Source of the DNA: a virus
Direction: 5' to 3' (one strand)
DNA length: 28,723 nucleotides
Virus record (IMG/VR): IMGVR_UViG_3300000117_000041
Location: 1 to 28,723 of that record
The notes beneath the pieces are model-generated. The model saw only the letters and a program-made list of their open reading frames with translations, searched no databases and was not told where the DNA came from. Below are positions 5,916 through 15,400 of the stretch, in pieces. Position 1 is the first letter of the stretch. Every line of letters starts with the position of its first letter. Both the position numbers and the translations under genes were made by a program.

Positions 5916-6947
5916 TTAAAATATTATATAGTTAATTCCTAATTTAAAATCGTACCACTCTCTGTTCCAATACTTGTGATACTTTCCTTCTACAAAAGTA
6001 CCTAAATGTTTGTTTATTTTCAAACCAAATATTAGGCCTCCTGAATAATCATACCATTGTTCATTATCATTAAAATTATGATATGAGTACAAACCTCCAT
6101 CATTATAGTGATAGGGCATTATATTTGCCCAGGTATGTAACCAAAAGTTTTTACTATAATAATAGTAATCTAATCCAGCTACTAAAGAGTACTGCCATTG
6201 ATTAGCTAATTCATTTCTTTTCTTTTCTACGTAGTTTTCTAACACATTAGGTATTACAACTTCGTTCCATATTTCATTATTAGTAGCAACTATATTATTA
6301 TTTGGATCAGTATAAATAGATTCAAATACATCAATATTGTATCCTTCTTCTATTGCTAATTGTGTATAATGTATATTGCCAGACTCCATAATCCAGTCAG
6401 ATAACGGATCATAACCATAAGGTTCTGCAAGACGTTGAGCAAATCCTAAATTAAAAGAAAGTTTTTTATTTCCGTTAAGTCTAAGTCTTTGACTTGATTC
6501 AAAATATTTTATATCTGCAAATCCATCTACCATGTATTCTACCTTGGCAAACCATTTTGGATTTACATATCTTATAAAATGATGTTGATCTAAATACTTA
6601 ATACCTTCTTGTCTTTTGTAATCAACTTCAAATAAAAATTCAAATGGAGCAAGACCTATATTAGCAGCATCAGAGAAAGATGTTTCTGTCCCATCTTTAA
6701 ATGGTGACGTAGCTTCGTAATTAAATCTTTTGATTTTACGTATACCCATTGTTAATGAGTAATCATATGGAGTAAATATAGTGTCATACATTAATGTACT
6801 TTCATCAACAGAATATACATCTCTATCAGATAATGATGTTCCTCCATTAGCTGCAACATAAAAAGTAGAAAACTTAAATAGTTTTTTAATCTGTGCATTT
6901 CCATTTACAGAAACAAATAAAAATAATATAATTAAAAACCTAATCAT
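5916..6947 (-). CDS. Predicted outer-membrane beta-barrel protein encoded by the phage
   Basis: A 343-aa protein starting at the ATG at 6947 in an 8-nt overlap (ATGATTAG) with the tail gene. Residues 1-18 form a signal peptide (MIRFLIILFLFVSVNGNA, then Gln19), the usual flavobacterial cleavage pattern. The mature chain has no hydrophobic helix and many alternating aromatic/polar strands, for example WQYSLVAGLDYYYYSKNFWL, YDYSGGLIFGLKI and TFVEGKYHKYW. It ends FKLGINYIIF, a last strand finishing in Phe, which is the beta-signal of outer-membrane barrels. I infer insertion in the host outer membrane. Possible roles are blocking superinfection, altering permeability or aiding lysis. A non-barrel tail protein is less likely because of the signal peptide. 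No named family is recognised. Confidence 0.65.
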   Translation of the reverse strand: MIRFLIILFLFVSVNGNAQIKKLFKFSTFYVAANGGTSLSDRDVYSVDESTLMYDTIFTPYDYSLTMGIRKIKRFNYEATSPFKDGTETSFSDAANIGLAPFEFLFEVDYKRQEGIKYLDQHHFIRYVNPKWFAKVEYMVDGFADIKYFESSQRLRLNGNKKLSFNLGFAQRLAEPYGYDPLSDWIMESGNIHYTQLAIEEGYNIDVFESIYTDPNNNIVATNNEIWNEVVIPNVLENYVEKKRNELANQWQYSLVAGLDYYYYSKNFWLHTWANIMPYHYNDGGLYSYHNFNDNEQWYDYSGGLIFGLKINKHLGTFVEGKYHKYWNREWYDFKLGINYIIF

Positions 6948-8178
6948 GCCTTAAATTTGAATATGTACTTTTATAATATTCTTGTAATAATACAATCTGC
7001 GCATCTGTCAATGCAGAATCATATATGGTTATAACTCCCATTGAACCTTGAAAATCACCAGCATCATTTGACAATGCACCAATATGATTTATTTGAAATC
7101 TACCTTCGGGAGTAGCTGCTGCATTATTAGGATAACCATCTACAATGGTATTAGAGTTATTTGCCATTTCTTCACCAACTAAATTAGCGGCATCGTATAC
7201 ATACACTTTTTGTTTACTGTCATCTAAATTTGTTTCAGAAACCACAATTAATAATTCATTTTCATCTTCTATTATAGATTCATTTGATCCGCCTTTGTCT
7301 ACTGGAGTTCCTCTTGATCCAGTTTGATATGTATCAGTATCATTAAGTCTTACTGTGGCAAATTGATTTCCAGTACCTGTCGCATTAAATCTAAATAAAA
7401 CTGTATTAGCATTTACCTTTAATTGATTTAAACCAGCAATAGTACCGCCTAGTATAGCGTCACTAGCTACTGAACCTTCCATTCTAAAAGCAACAACAAT
7501 AGTAAAATCTATTCCACCCGTAAGCACAGCTGCATCTAATGGCAATCTATCATTTCCTCCATCAAAATTGAGAGCAGGTCTTGATGCTCCAAAAACGCCT
7601 GAAACATTCTTACAACCAGAAGGTCTTATAGCTGGATCTTTTGGTATTACATAATTTACATTAGTATTTTTACCTTCGCTAGGTACTTTTAATAACGTAT
7701 CAGTCCATTGACTGAAATCAAATAAACCAGTACCATCACCTGAAGATAAACCAGCACTAACGTTATGTATGTTTTGGTATTCTCCTGCAATTAAAGTTAT
7801 ACTATCTCCTGCAGAAAATCCAGCAGCAGTTGATGAGCTCACACCTCTTGTTATATTATACAAAATACTAGCTGTACCGCTAGCTATTCTAAAACCTGAA
7901 TATGATATATATTCACTACCAACTAAAATAACACCAGCATCTGGCCAAAGACCTGCGTCAGGTTGCGTACCGCTAGCTATTCTAAGGTCGACAGTAGATG
8001 TTTCATCAGATATAGTATCGTTACAGGTTGGGCTTGTGTCTGGTTTTCTAGGAAATCTAAAAGTATTTGCTACTTTTGAAAAATCAAAATGCAACAAAGG
8101 TTCTCCTAAATCGTGTAATGGATCAAACGACTTACGGTGAGAAGGATTCTCGAGTCCCATATGTAAGCCCATATGCAT
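6940..8178 (-). CDS. LamG/concanavalin-like tail or receptor-binding protein
   Basis: A 412-aa protein starting at the ATG at 8178; in-frame ATGs two and six codons later are possible alternatives. The N-terminal part (LLHFDFSKVANTFRFPRK, then TVDLRIASGT and YISYSGFRIASGTASILYNI) looks like a virion attachment or adaptor region. The C-terminal half reads like a LamG/concanavalin A-type domain: RPALNFDGGNDRL, DFTIVVAFRMEG, and near the end GSMGVITIYDSALTDAQI followed by LLQEYYKSTY. These are the typical strand motifs and the closing 'L-x-D-x-Q-I' helix. Such domains bind glycans, so host recognition is plausible. The order, after the ejection proteins and before lysis genes, matches the tail-fibre position of T7-like phages. 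No signal peptide is present. Confidence 0.7.
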   Translation of the reverse strand: MHMGLHMGLENPSHRKSFDPLHDLGEPLLHFDFSKVANTFRFPRKPDTSPTCNDTISDETSTVDLRIASGTQPDAGLWPDAGVILVGSEYISYSGFRIASGTASILYNITRGVSSSTAAGFSAGDSITLIAGEYQNIHNVSAGLSSGDGTGLFDFSQWTDTLLKVPSEGKNTNVNYVIPKDPAIRPSGCKNVSGVFGASRPALNFDGGNDRLPLDAAVLTGGIDFTIVVAFRMEGSVASDAILGGTIAGLNQLKVNANTVLFRFNATGTGNQFATVRLNDTDTYQTGSRGTPVDKGGSNESIIEDENELLIVVSETNLDDSKQKVYVYDAANLVGEEMANNSNTIVDGYPNNAAATPEGRFQINHIGALSNDAGDFQGSMGVITIYDSALTDAQIVLLQEYYKSTYSNLRHD

Positions 8179-8181
8179 ATC

Positions 8182-8562
8182 TTAGGAAGCTTGTACGTTA
8201 AGACCTGGATGAGCTCCTGAAGCAGGCGCTACATATGCAATGCATTTACCGCTTTCTAGCTTAACTGCAGTCCATCTTCCATAAATAGTTACACCAGTTG
8301 GAAATGTATCTGTACCTGCTACAGCTTTACCAAATGCTCCAGCAGCAGCTGTAGTCATATAAGCTGAGTGTTTTGAACCTTCCACGTAAGATGTAAGTGT
8401 TTCAAAAGTACATTCTTGCAACATTGTAATAGCTACAACATGATGAGGAACCTCACCTGCTGTAGATAAATTTTGCACCTCTTCATCTGAAGAAGTTGAA
8501 TCTAAATATGCGCTACCAAAATAACCTGTAGCTACTGAAAATAAATCGTTTGTATTTGCCAT
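8182..8562 (-). CDS. Small virion-type protein (VTIYGRWT family), copy 2
   Basis: A 126-aa protein starting at the ATG at 8562. It begins MANTNDLFSVATGYFGSAYL and has FPTGVTIYGRWTAVKLESGK at 87-106, then IAYVAP. The 128-aa protein at 8997-9383 starts MANIQDLFRQNYGQLGSVF and has FPAGVTIYGRWTSIEIANG, so the two are clear paralogues with different middles. Small proteins with a GVTIYGRWT strand near the end occur, as I recall, among virion-associated proteins of marine phages. The position between the ejection genes and the receptor-binding gene supports a tail-appendage or decoration role. No membrane segment or signal is present. Confidence 0.75.
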   Translation of the reverse strand: MANTNDLFSVATGYFGSAYLDSTSSDEEVQNLSTAGEVPHHVVAITMLQECTFETLTSYVEGSKHSAYMTTAAAGAFGKAVAGTDTFPTGVTIYGRWTAVKLESGKCIAYVAPASGAHPGLNVQAS

Positions 8563-8566
8563 AATT

Positions 8567-8908
8567 TTATGTTCCTAAGGCTAAAGTGCCTCTGTTATTC
8601 CAAAGTTTACCTGATCCATCTCTTGGATCAGCTGAAGGTAATGATTGATATGTTGTATTGTTGTCTATAACAATCGTGTCATCTGAACTATTATCTAAAG
8701 ACAAAACTAATACTGTTAAAAATGCTCTTAATTTTTCTGCTGTAATCTGTCTAGTTTTAGTTTCGAACAATTCTTCTACCATATCAAGTAGTTCTGCTCT
8801 TGTTCTTTTGTCATCAGAAGCAACAGTTACTTTAGTTAATGTTTGTCGTCTTACTAAAGTTCTGTAGCCAGCTCTTCTTGTTGCATTTGTGTAATCTCCT
8901 TTTGCCAT
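8567..8908 (-). CDS. 113-aa helical phage protein with strong ribosome binding site
   Basis: It starts at the ATG at 8908, 5 nt after a perfect GGAGGT, the only strong Shine-Dalgarno I found ahead of an accepted gene here. The sequence begins MAKGDYTNATRRAGYRTLVR, then RAELLDMVEELFETKTRQI and LRAFLTVLVLSLDNSSDDT, and ends GSGKLWNNRGTLALGT. The central part is predicted helical with an amphipathic pattern; there is no signal peptide. It is flanked by the two VTIYGRWT paralogues and probably works with them in the virion. The strong ribosome site suggests high output. I do not recognise a named family. Confidence 0.7.
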   Translation of the reverse strand: MAKGDYTNATRRAGYRTLVRRQTLTKVTVASDDKRTRAELLDMVEELFETKTRQITAEKLRAFLTVLVLSLDNSSDDTIVIDNNTTYQSLPSADPRDGSGKLWNNRGTLALGT

Positions 8909-8910
8909 AA

Positions 8911-8997
8911 TTAACCTCCAAAATCACCATTAAACTCTCCTGAAAAAGCTCCAGCAGGCTTAACTGTTTTTATTACTATTCCTAATCCTAAACTCAT
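8911..8997 (-). CDS. 28-aa mini-protein coupled by TAATG
   Basis: A frame from the ATG at 8997, overlapping the preceding stop by 1 nt (TAATG), to TAA at 8911-8913. The peptide reads MSLGLGIVIKTVKPAG and AFSGEFNGDFGG. It fills the whole space between the 128-aa and 113-aa genes, and its final Gly-Gly codons supply the GGAGGT of the next gene. The TAATG junction is the same as at eight other junctions here. The Gly-rich, partly hydrophobic peptide has no recognised family. It may be a true small virion peptide, or it may exist mainly to carry ribosomes to the next start. Confidence 0.5.
   Translation of the reverse strand: MSLGLGIVIKTVKPAGAFSGEFNGDFGG
8914..8919 (-). promoter_or_regulatory. 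Strong Shine-Dalgarno GGAGGT
   Basis: The minus strand reads GGAGGTTAATTATG, placing GGAGGT 5 nt before the ATG at 8908. Other starts in the window have A-rich leaders or stop-start overlaps instead, as expected for Bacteroidota. This site is therefore unusual, and it lies inside the last codons of the 28-aa frame. Confidence 0.7.
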
Positions 8998-9383
8998 TAT
9001 CTACCAATATAAGCTATAAATGCTCCTGTTTCACCATTAGCAATTTCTATACTTGTCCATCTACCGTATATAGTTACGCCAGCAGGAAAAATGTTTCCAT
9101 TATCTACTATAGCTCCACCTGATCCCTCTGTCAATGTTTCATTACCTGCACCTAAATTATGAGCAGCTACATCTGTTCCCACAAACTCTATAGATGGATT
9201 ACTTGTATCAGCTGTTAGCCCTCCTGCGTTTGTACCCAATGTTTCTAATTTTGTATCAGCTATAAACGTAATAGCTATAAACACTTTATTAGTTGGCGGT
9301 TTAATTGGCGTATCTGCTGTATCACAAAACACAGATCCTAATTGACCGTAGTTTTGTCTAAATAAGTCTTGAATGTTTGCCAT
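8997..9383 (-). CDS. Small virion-type protein (VTIYGRWT family), copy 1
   Basis: A 128-aa protein starting at the ATG at 9383, the first gene behind a promoter-bearing gap after the giant gene. It opens MANIQDLFRQNYGQLGSVF, has a variable Gly/Thr-rich middle, and ends FPAGVTIYGRWTSIEIANG then AFIAYIGR. Both ends match the 126-aa protein at 8182-8562, with the middles unrelated. This suggests a conserved scaffold with an exposed variable insert. A decoration or tail-appendage protein is the likely role. It is beta-rich, without a signal peptide. It carries one Cys (C20). Confidence 0.75.
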   Translation of the reverse strand: MANIQDLFRQNYGQLGSVFCDTADTPIKPPTNKVFIAITFIADTKLETLGTNAGGLTADTSNPSIEFVGTDVAAHNLGAGNETLTEGSGGAIVDNGNIFPAGVTIYGRWTSIEIANGETGAFIAYIGR

Positions 9384-9397
9384 TTTATTATTTTTTA

Positions 9398-9428
9398 CAA
9401 ATATAGTTAATTTTATTCTCTAAATAAA
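9398..9428 (-). promoter_or_regulatory. Bacteroidota-type promoter for the appendage module
   Basis: In the 29-nt gap 9384-9412 the minus strand reads TATATTTG at 9405-9398, an exact TAnnTTTG -7 box. TTTA at 9428-9425 is 19 nt upstream and serves as a -33 box (consensus TTTG); it falls inside the last codons of the giant gene. The start of transcription would be close to 9391, leaving a very short leader before the ATG at 9383. This would uncouple the appendage genes from the giant gene. Confidence 0.65.
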
Positions 9429-12400
9429 GGTTCAGTTATAGCCTTGGCTGGTGTTATTTTACGAGCCGTGCTAAATGCTTTTAAATCTCCTTGCTTGCCA
9501 AACTCACCACTACGCTCATATCTTTGCAATGTTGCTAGTTCTTTACTAAACTGTAACACATTTTTACCTGTATTGATCGAAGCTGGCGGTAAAGTATAGT
9601 TAACAAATCTATTAACATCAGTAAATATTAAAGCATCATTAGAAAGCTTTTGTATTCTATCTGCATAAAAATCATCATCATCAGCAGCCATGCCCATAAG
9701 CAACAACATTGCGGTCATTCCAAAACCTCTTAATAGTGCATTGATTGCATCTTTTCTGTGCTGTGGTAATGCTTCAAACTCTGCACGCATTTCAGATAGC
9801 TTGCTTGTGCCATTCATCATACGCATTACAAAGTCATATCCTGCTCTGTAAGAGCCTATCTCGTATTCACCGAATCTGTTTATGTCCTCTTGCTTAAGTC
9901 TGTTATAAGCCAATGTTATAAACCATCTTTTAAATTGTTGCGCAGCCACACCTAATGAATAAACACTTAATAGTCTTTGATCTATTTTAGTATAACCTTC
10001 ACCGTGTAGTGTAGCTATCTTGTTGTTTATTTCCATAACTCTTTCGTCACTTACAATACCCGACTCATATTCTTGCGGAGTAAGCTCACCCAAGAAAGCA
10101 GTACCTTGTATCCAATATTCAGATAGCTCCATAGGTAAAAATGCCCATTGTTCTATTTTACTAAATGAATCACGATCACCTACCACATCACTAAACGATA
10201 ATTCAATAACTCTGTATTTTTTTAAAAGCTCTATGCCTTTCCATCCGTCTTTATTCAAAGATGTCCAGAATCGTTTTTCTCCTAAAGCAAACTTAGATCC
10301 ACCTTTATCTCTTAGCTCTTGGTATTTACCAGCAAGTATATTGCCAATACCCACACTTGTACTAAAACCTAAGTGTATTAAAGCTGTCCACCTAACCATA
10401 AACTGTATAGCTTTGTCAGCAGTTTTACCAAATATAGATGTTTGTCTTTGATTTCTTAAAAAGTTATCTCTCCATACACGCTGTACATACTCAGCTGTAT
10501 TCTCATTACCCATCTCTCTATTTACAGCTATAACTCCATCAACTAAGGTAGCTACATCATTAAACCCTCTAAAGCTTTGATCTACTGATCCGTGTACAAA
10601 TGTTACAGATCTAACATACTGTTTAAGGTTATCTGCTAGATTATAACTTGTAAGCTCTTTAGCTCTTGTAGTACGACTTGCATTAAATCTTGAGAACAAA
10701 CCACCTTCCATCAAAGTATCCATTTCTAAGTCTGTAGCAATTATATCTGTACCGTCTTCATGCTTACCTAGGGCTAATTGTTTTTCAGCTCTTTTTTGAA
10801 GTTGTCTTAAATGTCTTACTTTAGTTACTTGATTTTCATCAATTGTCCCATCCATATATTGATTTTTCCAAAACTCAAATGACTGTGGTTCTTTTCTTGC
10901 ATATTTACCTACACCAGTAAGCTTTACGTGATTTATGTTAGAAGTAGATCCTAGATGATTAGCATATAACCCAAGAAGTCCTCTTGCAGATAATGCTTCA
11001 AGATTACCCATTTGGAAATGAGGAATATATAAATCTTGTCCTTTACGTTTTAATAACTTCTTATAGCTATTAGTTATTTGTTGATATTTATTGTAAAACT
11101 CTATTTCTGTTTGAGTAGGATTTTTACTCATAAATTCTGTTCTATTGAAAAGTCTTATACTACTGTCTGGCTGAACGTCAATCATTTTTCCGTACAACAA
11201 TTCAAATCTAGCTCTTGGATTAAACAAACCTTTTAGTCCAAGTCTTTTGCTTTTAATAAGTGCTTTTTCAATTTTGTTTACTTCAGCTATTTGTTTTTTA
11301 ACCTCAACAGCATACAATCTATATTGTCGCTGTATTTCATTGATCATCTCTTGAACCTCTGGTCTTTTGGATGTCATGTTGTTTGCACCAAACCATTTAC
11401 GAATTACACTTATATCTTCGTTGCCTTCGTATTTGTATTTGCCTTTAGATTTATTTCTAAGGTTTTTGATTTGTTTACTCATTGCTTTCTTACCTAAAGC
11501 AAGGTGTAATTTGTGTAACAGTCTAGCATTAGCTACTTCGTCTGTTGTAGCCTGTATTTCTTGTATAGTTTTATTAAGCTCATTCATGCTAAGACTATCA
11601 ATACCCTTTTCTTCTAATTGCTTTTCTCTTGCGTCTAGTTTTCTATATTCATCTTGATACTGATCATATCTGCCATCAAAATAAGATTTATAGTCACTTT
11701 GTTTTATAGCATCATAATTATATCCTAAGAATTTAAAGTATTCGTCTTTATTCAACGGTCTGTTTATTTCCGACAAATGATCTAAATAAAACTCCTTAGC
11801 TTTTTTAAATTTAGCTGTACCGTCTGGCTCTATTTGAACTGCTTGTTGTAGTGTCTTTTGTTGATTAACACTTATCTTATCAGCAACATCCTTAAATATG
11901 TTTGGATGATTAACAAATAACTGTGTAGCTTTATCTTTTACAGATTTAGATTCAGTAGAAGACTCTTTATCTTTTTCTGATTCAAAGTGTTCGTCAAGCA
12001 TATCAAACTTACCGCGCATGTATTCTTTAGAGAACAATGGTGTAATAGAGTTACGCTCGAAGCCTAATTTATTCTTTATAAAATCATACTGCAATAAAGC
12101 ATCTTTTATCTCTGTAGGAAGAACTGTAAACTCATTACGAGCTAATTGTATTTGTTCTTCATTGCTAAACGAGTTGATTTGTTTTTTGTTTATTTCTATT
12201 TGATGTTGATAGTAATCAGACTTGCTGTCGTTACTTAATAATAAATACTTACGAACAAAGTTATCAACAGGTAAATCTTTTCTATTGTTATATTCTTCTA
12301 TAGTATTGTATACCTCACCAATTGTTTTATTATTATTAAGTGCTGGTATAGCTTCAGCAACCTTCATCAAATAATAATCTTCAATTATCTTTCTATGCTC

Positions 12401-15400
12401 TCTTCTTTCGAAATTAAGTTTAATCTTTTTCTCGTCTTCAATGTATGCTATAATATCACGAGCTTCTTTCGTGTACATAAATGATGTAGACTTCTGACGA
12501 TCAACTTGCTGTTGTAATAAATCAATAGAATGTTTTATCAAAGGATCAGATCTAAAGTTACCCATTGTATTAGGTTCAAGCAAACTTGACATACGTCCTT
12601 CACCATTTATAGTGTCTATAAGAGATTGTGCATCATGACCATGCTTAGGCATAGATTTATGTACAGATAGTGCTTTACCAATTGAGAATATCTCATCAGT
12701 AACGCTTTCTAGTTTATCCATAAATCCTATTAAGGCATACTGTGTGTCCTTGCTGTTTCTTTTTAATTTAGATATGTCTAAGTTTATTTCAGCTGTTGTA
12801 TACTTTTTAAGTATTGCTTTTGCTTTAGCTTTGTTTACACCACCAATCTCCATTATTGCTTGTATAGCAGCAGAACCTTTTGTTACAGTCATTACAGATT
12901 GATCGCCTCTATACTTGTCATATGTTTTAACAGCAGGATTGTTCATTATGATAGATATATCTTTTAAATCTAAACCGTGTCTTGCTAATAAGGTAAACTG
13001 ATTTACCGTGTTAGGAGTTAATCCCATTTTGTTAGCATATTGATACTTGGCATTATCTAATACAATGTTTAATAACTCTGCTACAGCAAACGCATTACCT
13101 GCTGCGTTATCTTCAGATGCTATATCAATTAGCCCATTAATATCGTTGTAACTTTTCTCAGTACCTTTTACATTCATCGTGAAGTTAAAGCCAACACCAT
13201 ACCCAGCCATTACGTTTAATACTCTTTGTAATGAAGCTACTGTACCAATCATATTTTGTGCAGGCACGTTGTCATTAAAGTATTGTTTGTCACCTATTGG
13301 TAGTAATTGTGATTGTCTTTGCTCTTCTTTACCATAGAAGTTTTTAACGGCATCTACAGCTTCTTTGGCTACCTTTTCAATGTCAATAGGAGTGGTTAGC
13401 TCGTTATACTTTTGACTGCCTATTTCTATGTCAGCAATAAGATTTATATTAAGCTCTAATAGTCTATTAGCATCAGTTTGCCATTCCTTCAAAACATTAG
13501 TAACTGGCACAGCTTTACGCTTTGTGCCTGGTATTGTAATAGCTTCATCTATATTACCTTTGTGTTCATAGTTAAGGAACAAAGAGTCACCGTCCATATC
13601 TGATCCTATAACTTCAGATACTTTAGATGGTACAGATATAATAGATCTTGCTCCTTCTACACCTTCAGCATGGAAATCTTTAACTACTATCGCTACTGTA
13701 GACTGTTTACCATGTGCAGGTACACGTGTAGCTAATATAACATCTCCAATCTTTACACCGTCTGTTTTAGCTGTAGCTGGTATAATACCTTCTGAAACCA
13801 CAAGATCTCTACCCTCTTCTATATATCTATTAAGTCTATTCTTGTATGTTCCTGTTGGAGCTTTTTCAGCTAACTCAGACATCTTTTGATATGCGTTCAG
13901 ATTCATACCTATACTTGATACCTGGTAAGCTATAGTTCCTTTAAACATAGCCTTAGTACCAAACTTAACTAATCTTGAAGCTGCAAGTTGCTGCATAAGA
14001 TTATGCATCTGAGGTAATAGTGCAGGTGCATATTGTGCTAGAGATGTATTAAGATTACCGAAAAACTCTTCGCCTATTAGCTTGCGTAAATAATCTACGT
14101 CTGCTTGTCTTTCTGCTGGAGTTGACGTGTCTTTATATATAACAGGACCTTTCTTTGTATTTTGATAGCCCTTCATTGCTTTTGCAGCTAGATCATGCAT
14201 TTCTCTAACTATAGCTGTTTCTTCTGTAGTTAAGTTAGAATGATGATGTCCAAACAGCTGTGATGGCATGTGGAATGTATGACGCTCTTTATCAAGCTCT
14301 ACTTGCACACCAAATCCCTCTCCTGATATACCTGTCCAATTACCTTCTTCAGTTTGATCGTATATCTTATCTTGCTCTTGACTTATCTCCTCAACAGACA
14401 TTTTATCTATATCTATAAGGTCTCTTTTTATTTTACCATCTGCTCCTTTGTAATATGGTTTTGGAGCATATTGTTTCAACGCAGATCCAAAAGTAGCAAC
14501 AGGTGTAAAGTCATGATCTTGTTGACTATCGCCAAACTTTTGTTCAGCTATTACTTCTTTACGTTTTCTAAGTACGTCTGCTATCTTTTTAAGAGTTGGA
14601 TTGTTTTTCTCCATTTCAGGAGTAAGCTCTACTATCTTAAACTTACCAAACGTTCTTTTGCCTAATAAGTTTTTGTTTTGATTGTTTACCTCAACATAAT
14701 CATACACGTGCTTAAAGATATGACCTACCTTACGCATAGAACCAAACTTGTCTCTTATCTTTTGTCCGTCACCAGGAAGAACATAAGCCTCAGCATCTGT
14801 AGCTTTGTGCAATCCAGTCGTTCCTTGATACTCTCCATTTTCATTTTCAAATAGATCTTGGAATGCAACAAACTCTATAGGTGTATTACGATCATGTGGT
14901 GTATGCCTCTTGATTGCACCTTCAGCACGCTTAATGTAATCTATTTCGCTTTGCGACTCACTATGCTTACCTATTAAGAGTTGTTGAGCCATAGCCTTAT
15001 TAATAACATAGTTACCTAAGAACTCTTTTAGTTTAGCATTGGTTAGCTTAGATCCGTTTTTACCTATGAGAGTATTAAGCTCTACTTGCTTTTTGTCTTT
15101 AAGTATTTCAGTCTTAAAGTTTTGTACATACTCATCAGTTATTATAAGCTTATACTTGTCGCCTTTCTTTTCTATATCAAATGGAAAGACTCTTTTACCA
15201 TCACCATATGTTTCATTAACAAGTCCTGATTCATACGCCATTCTTACCAAATCATTCTTTTGTTTTGCTGTTCTAGCAAGTATAGACTTTACATAGTATC
15301 TACGTTTAGCTGCACCAAATACAGCAATAGGTTGATCGTAAAATATTGTTTCCTTATTTGTTTTATTTAGATCTAAGTTGTATAGATACTCATTTAGGTC

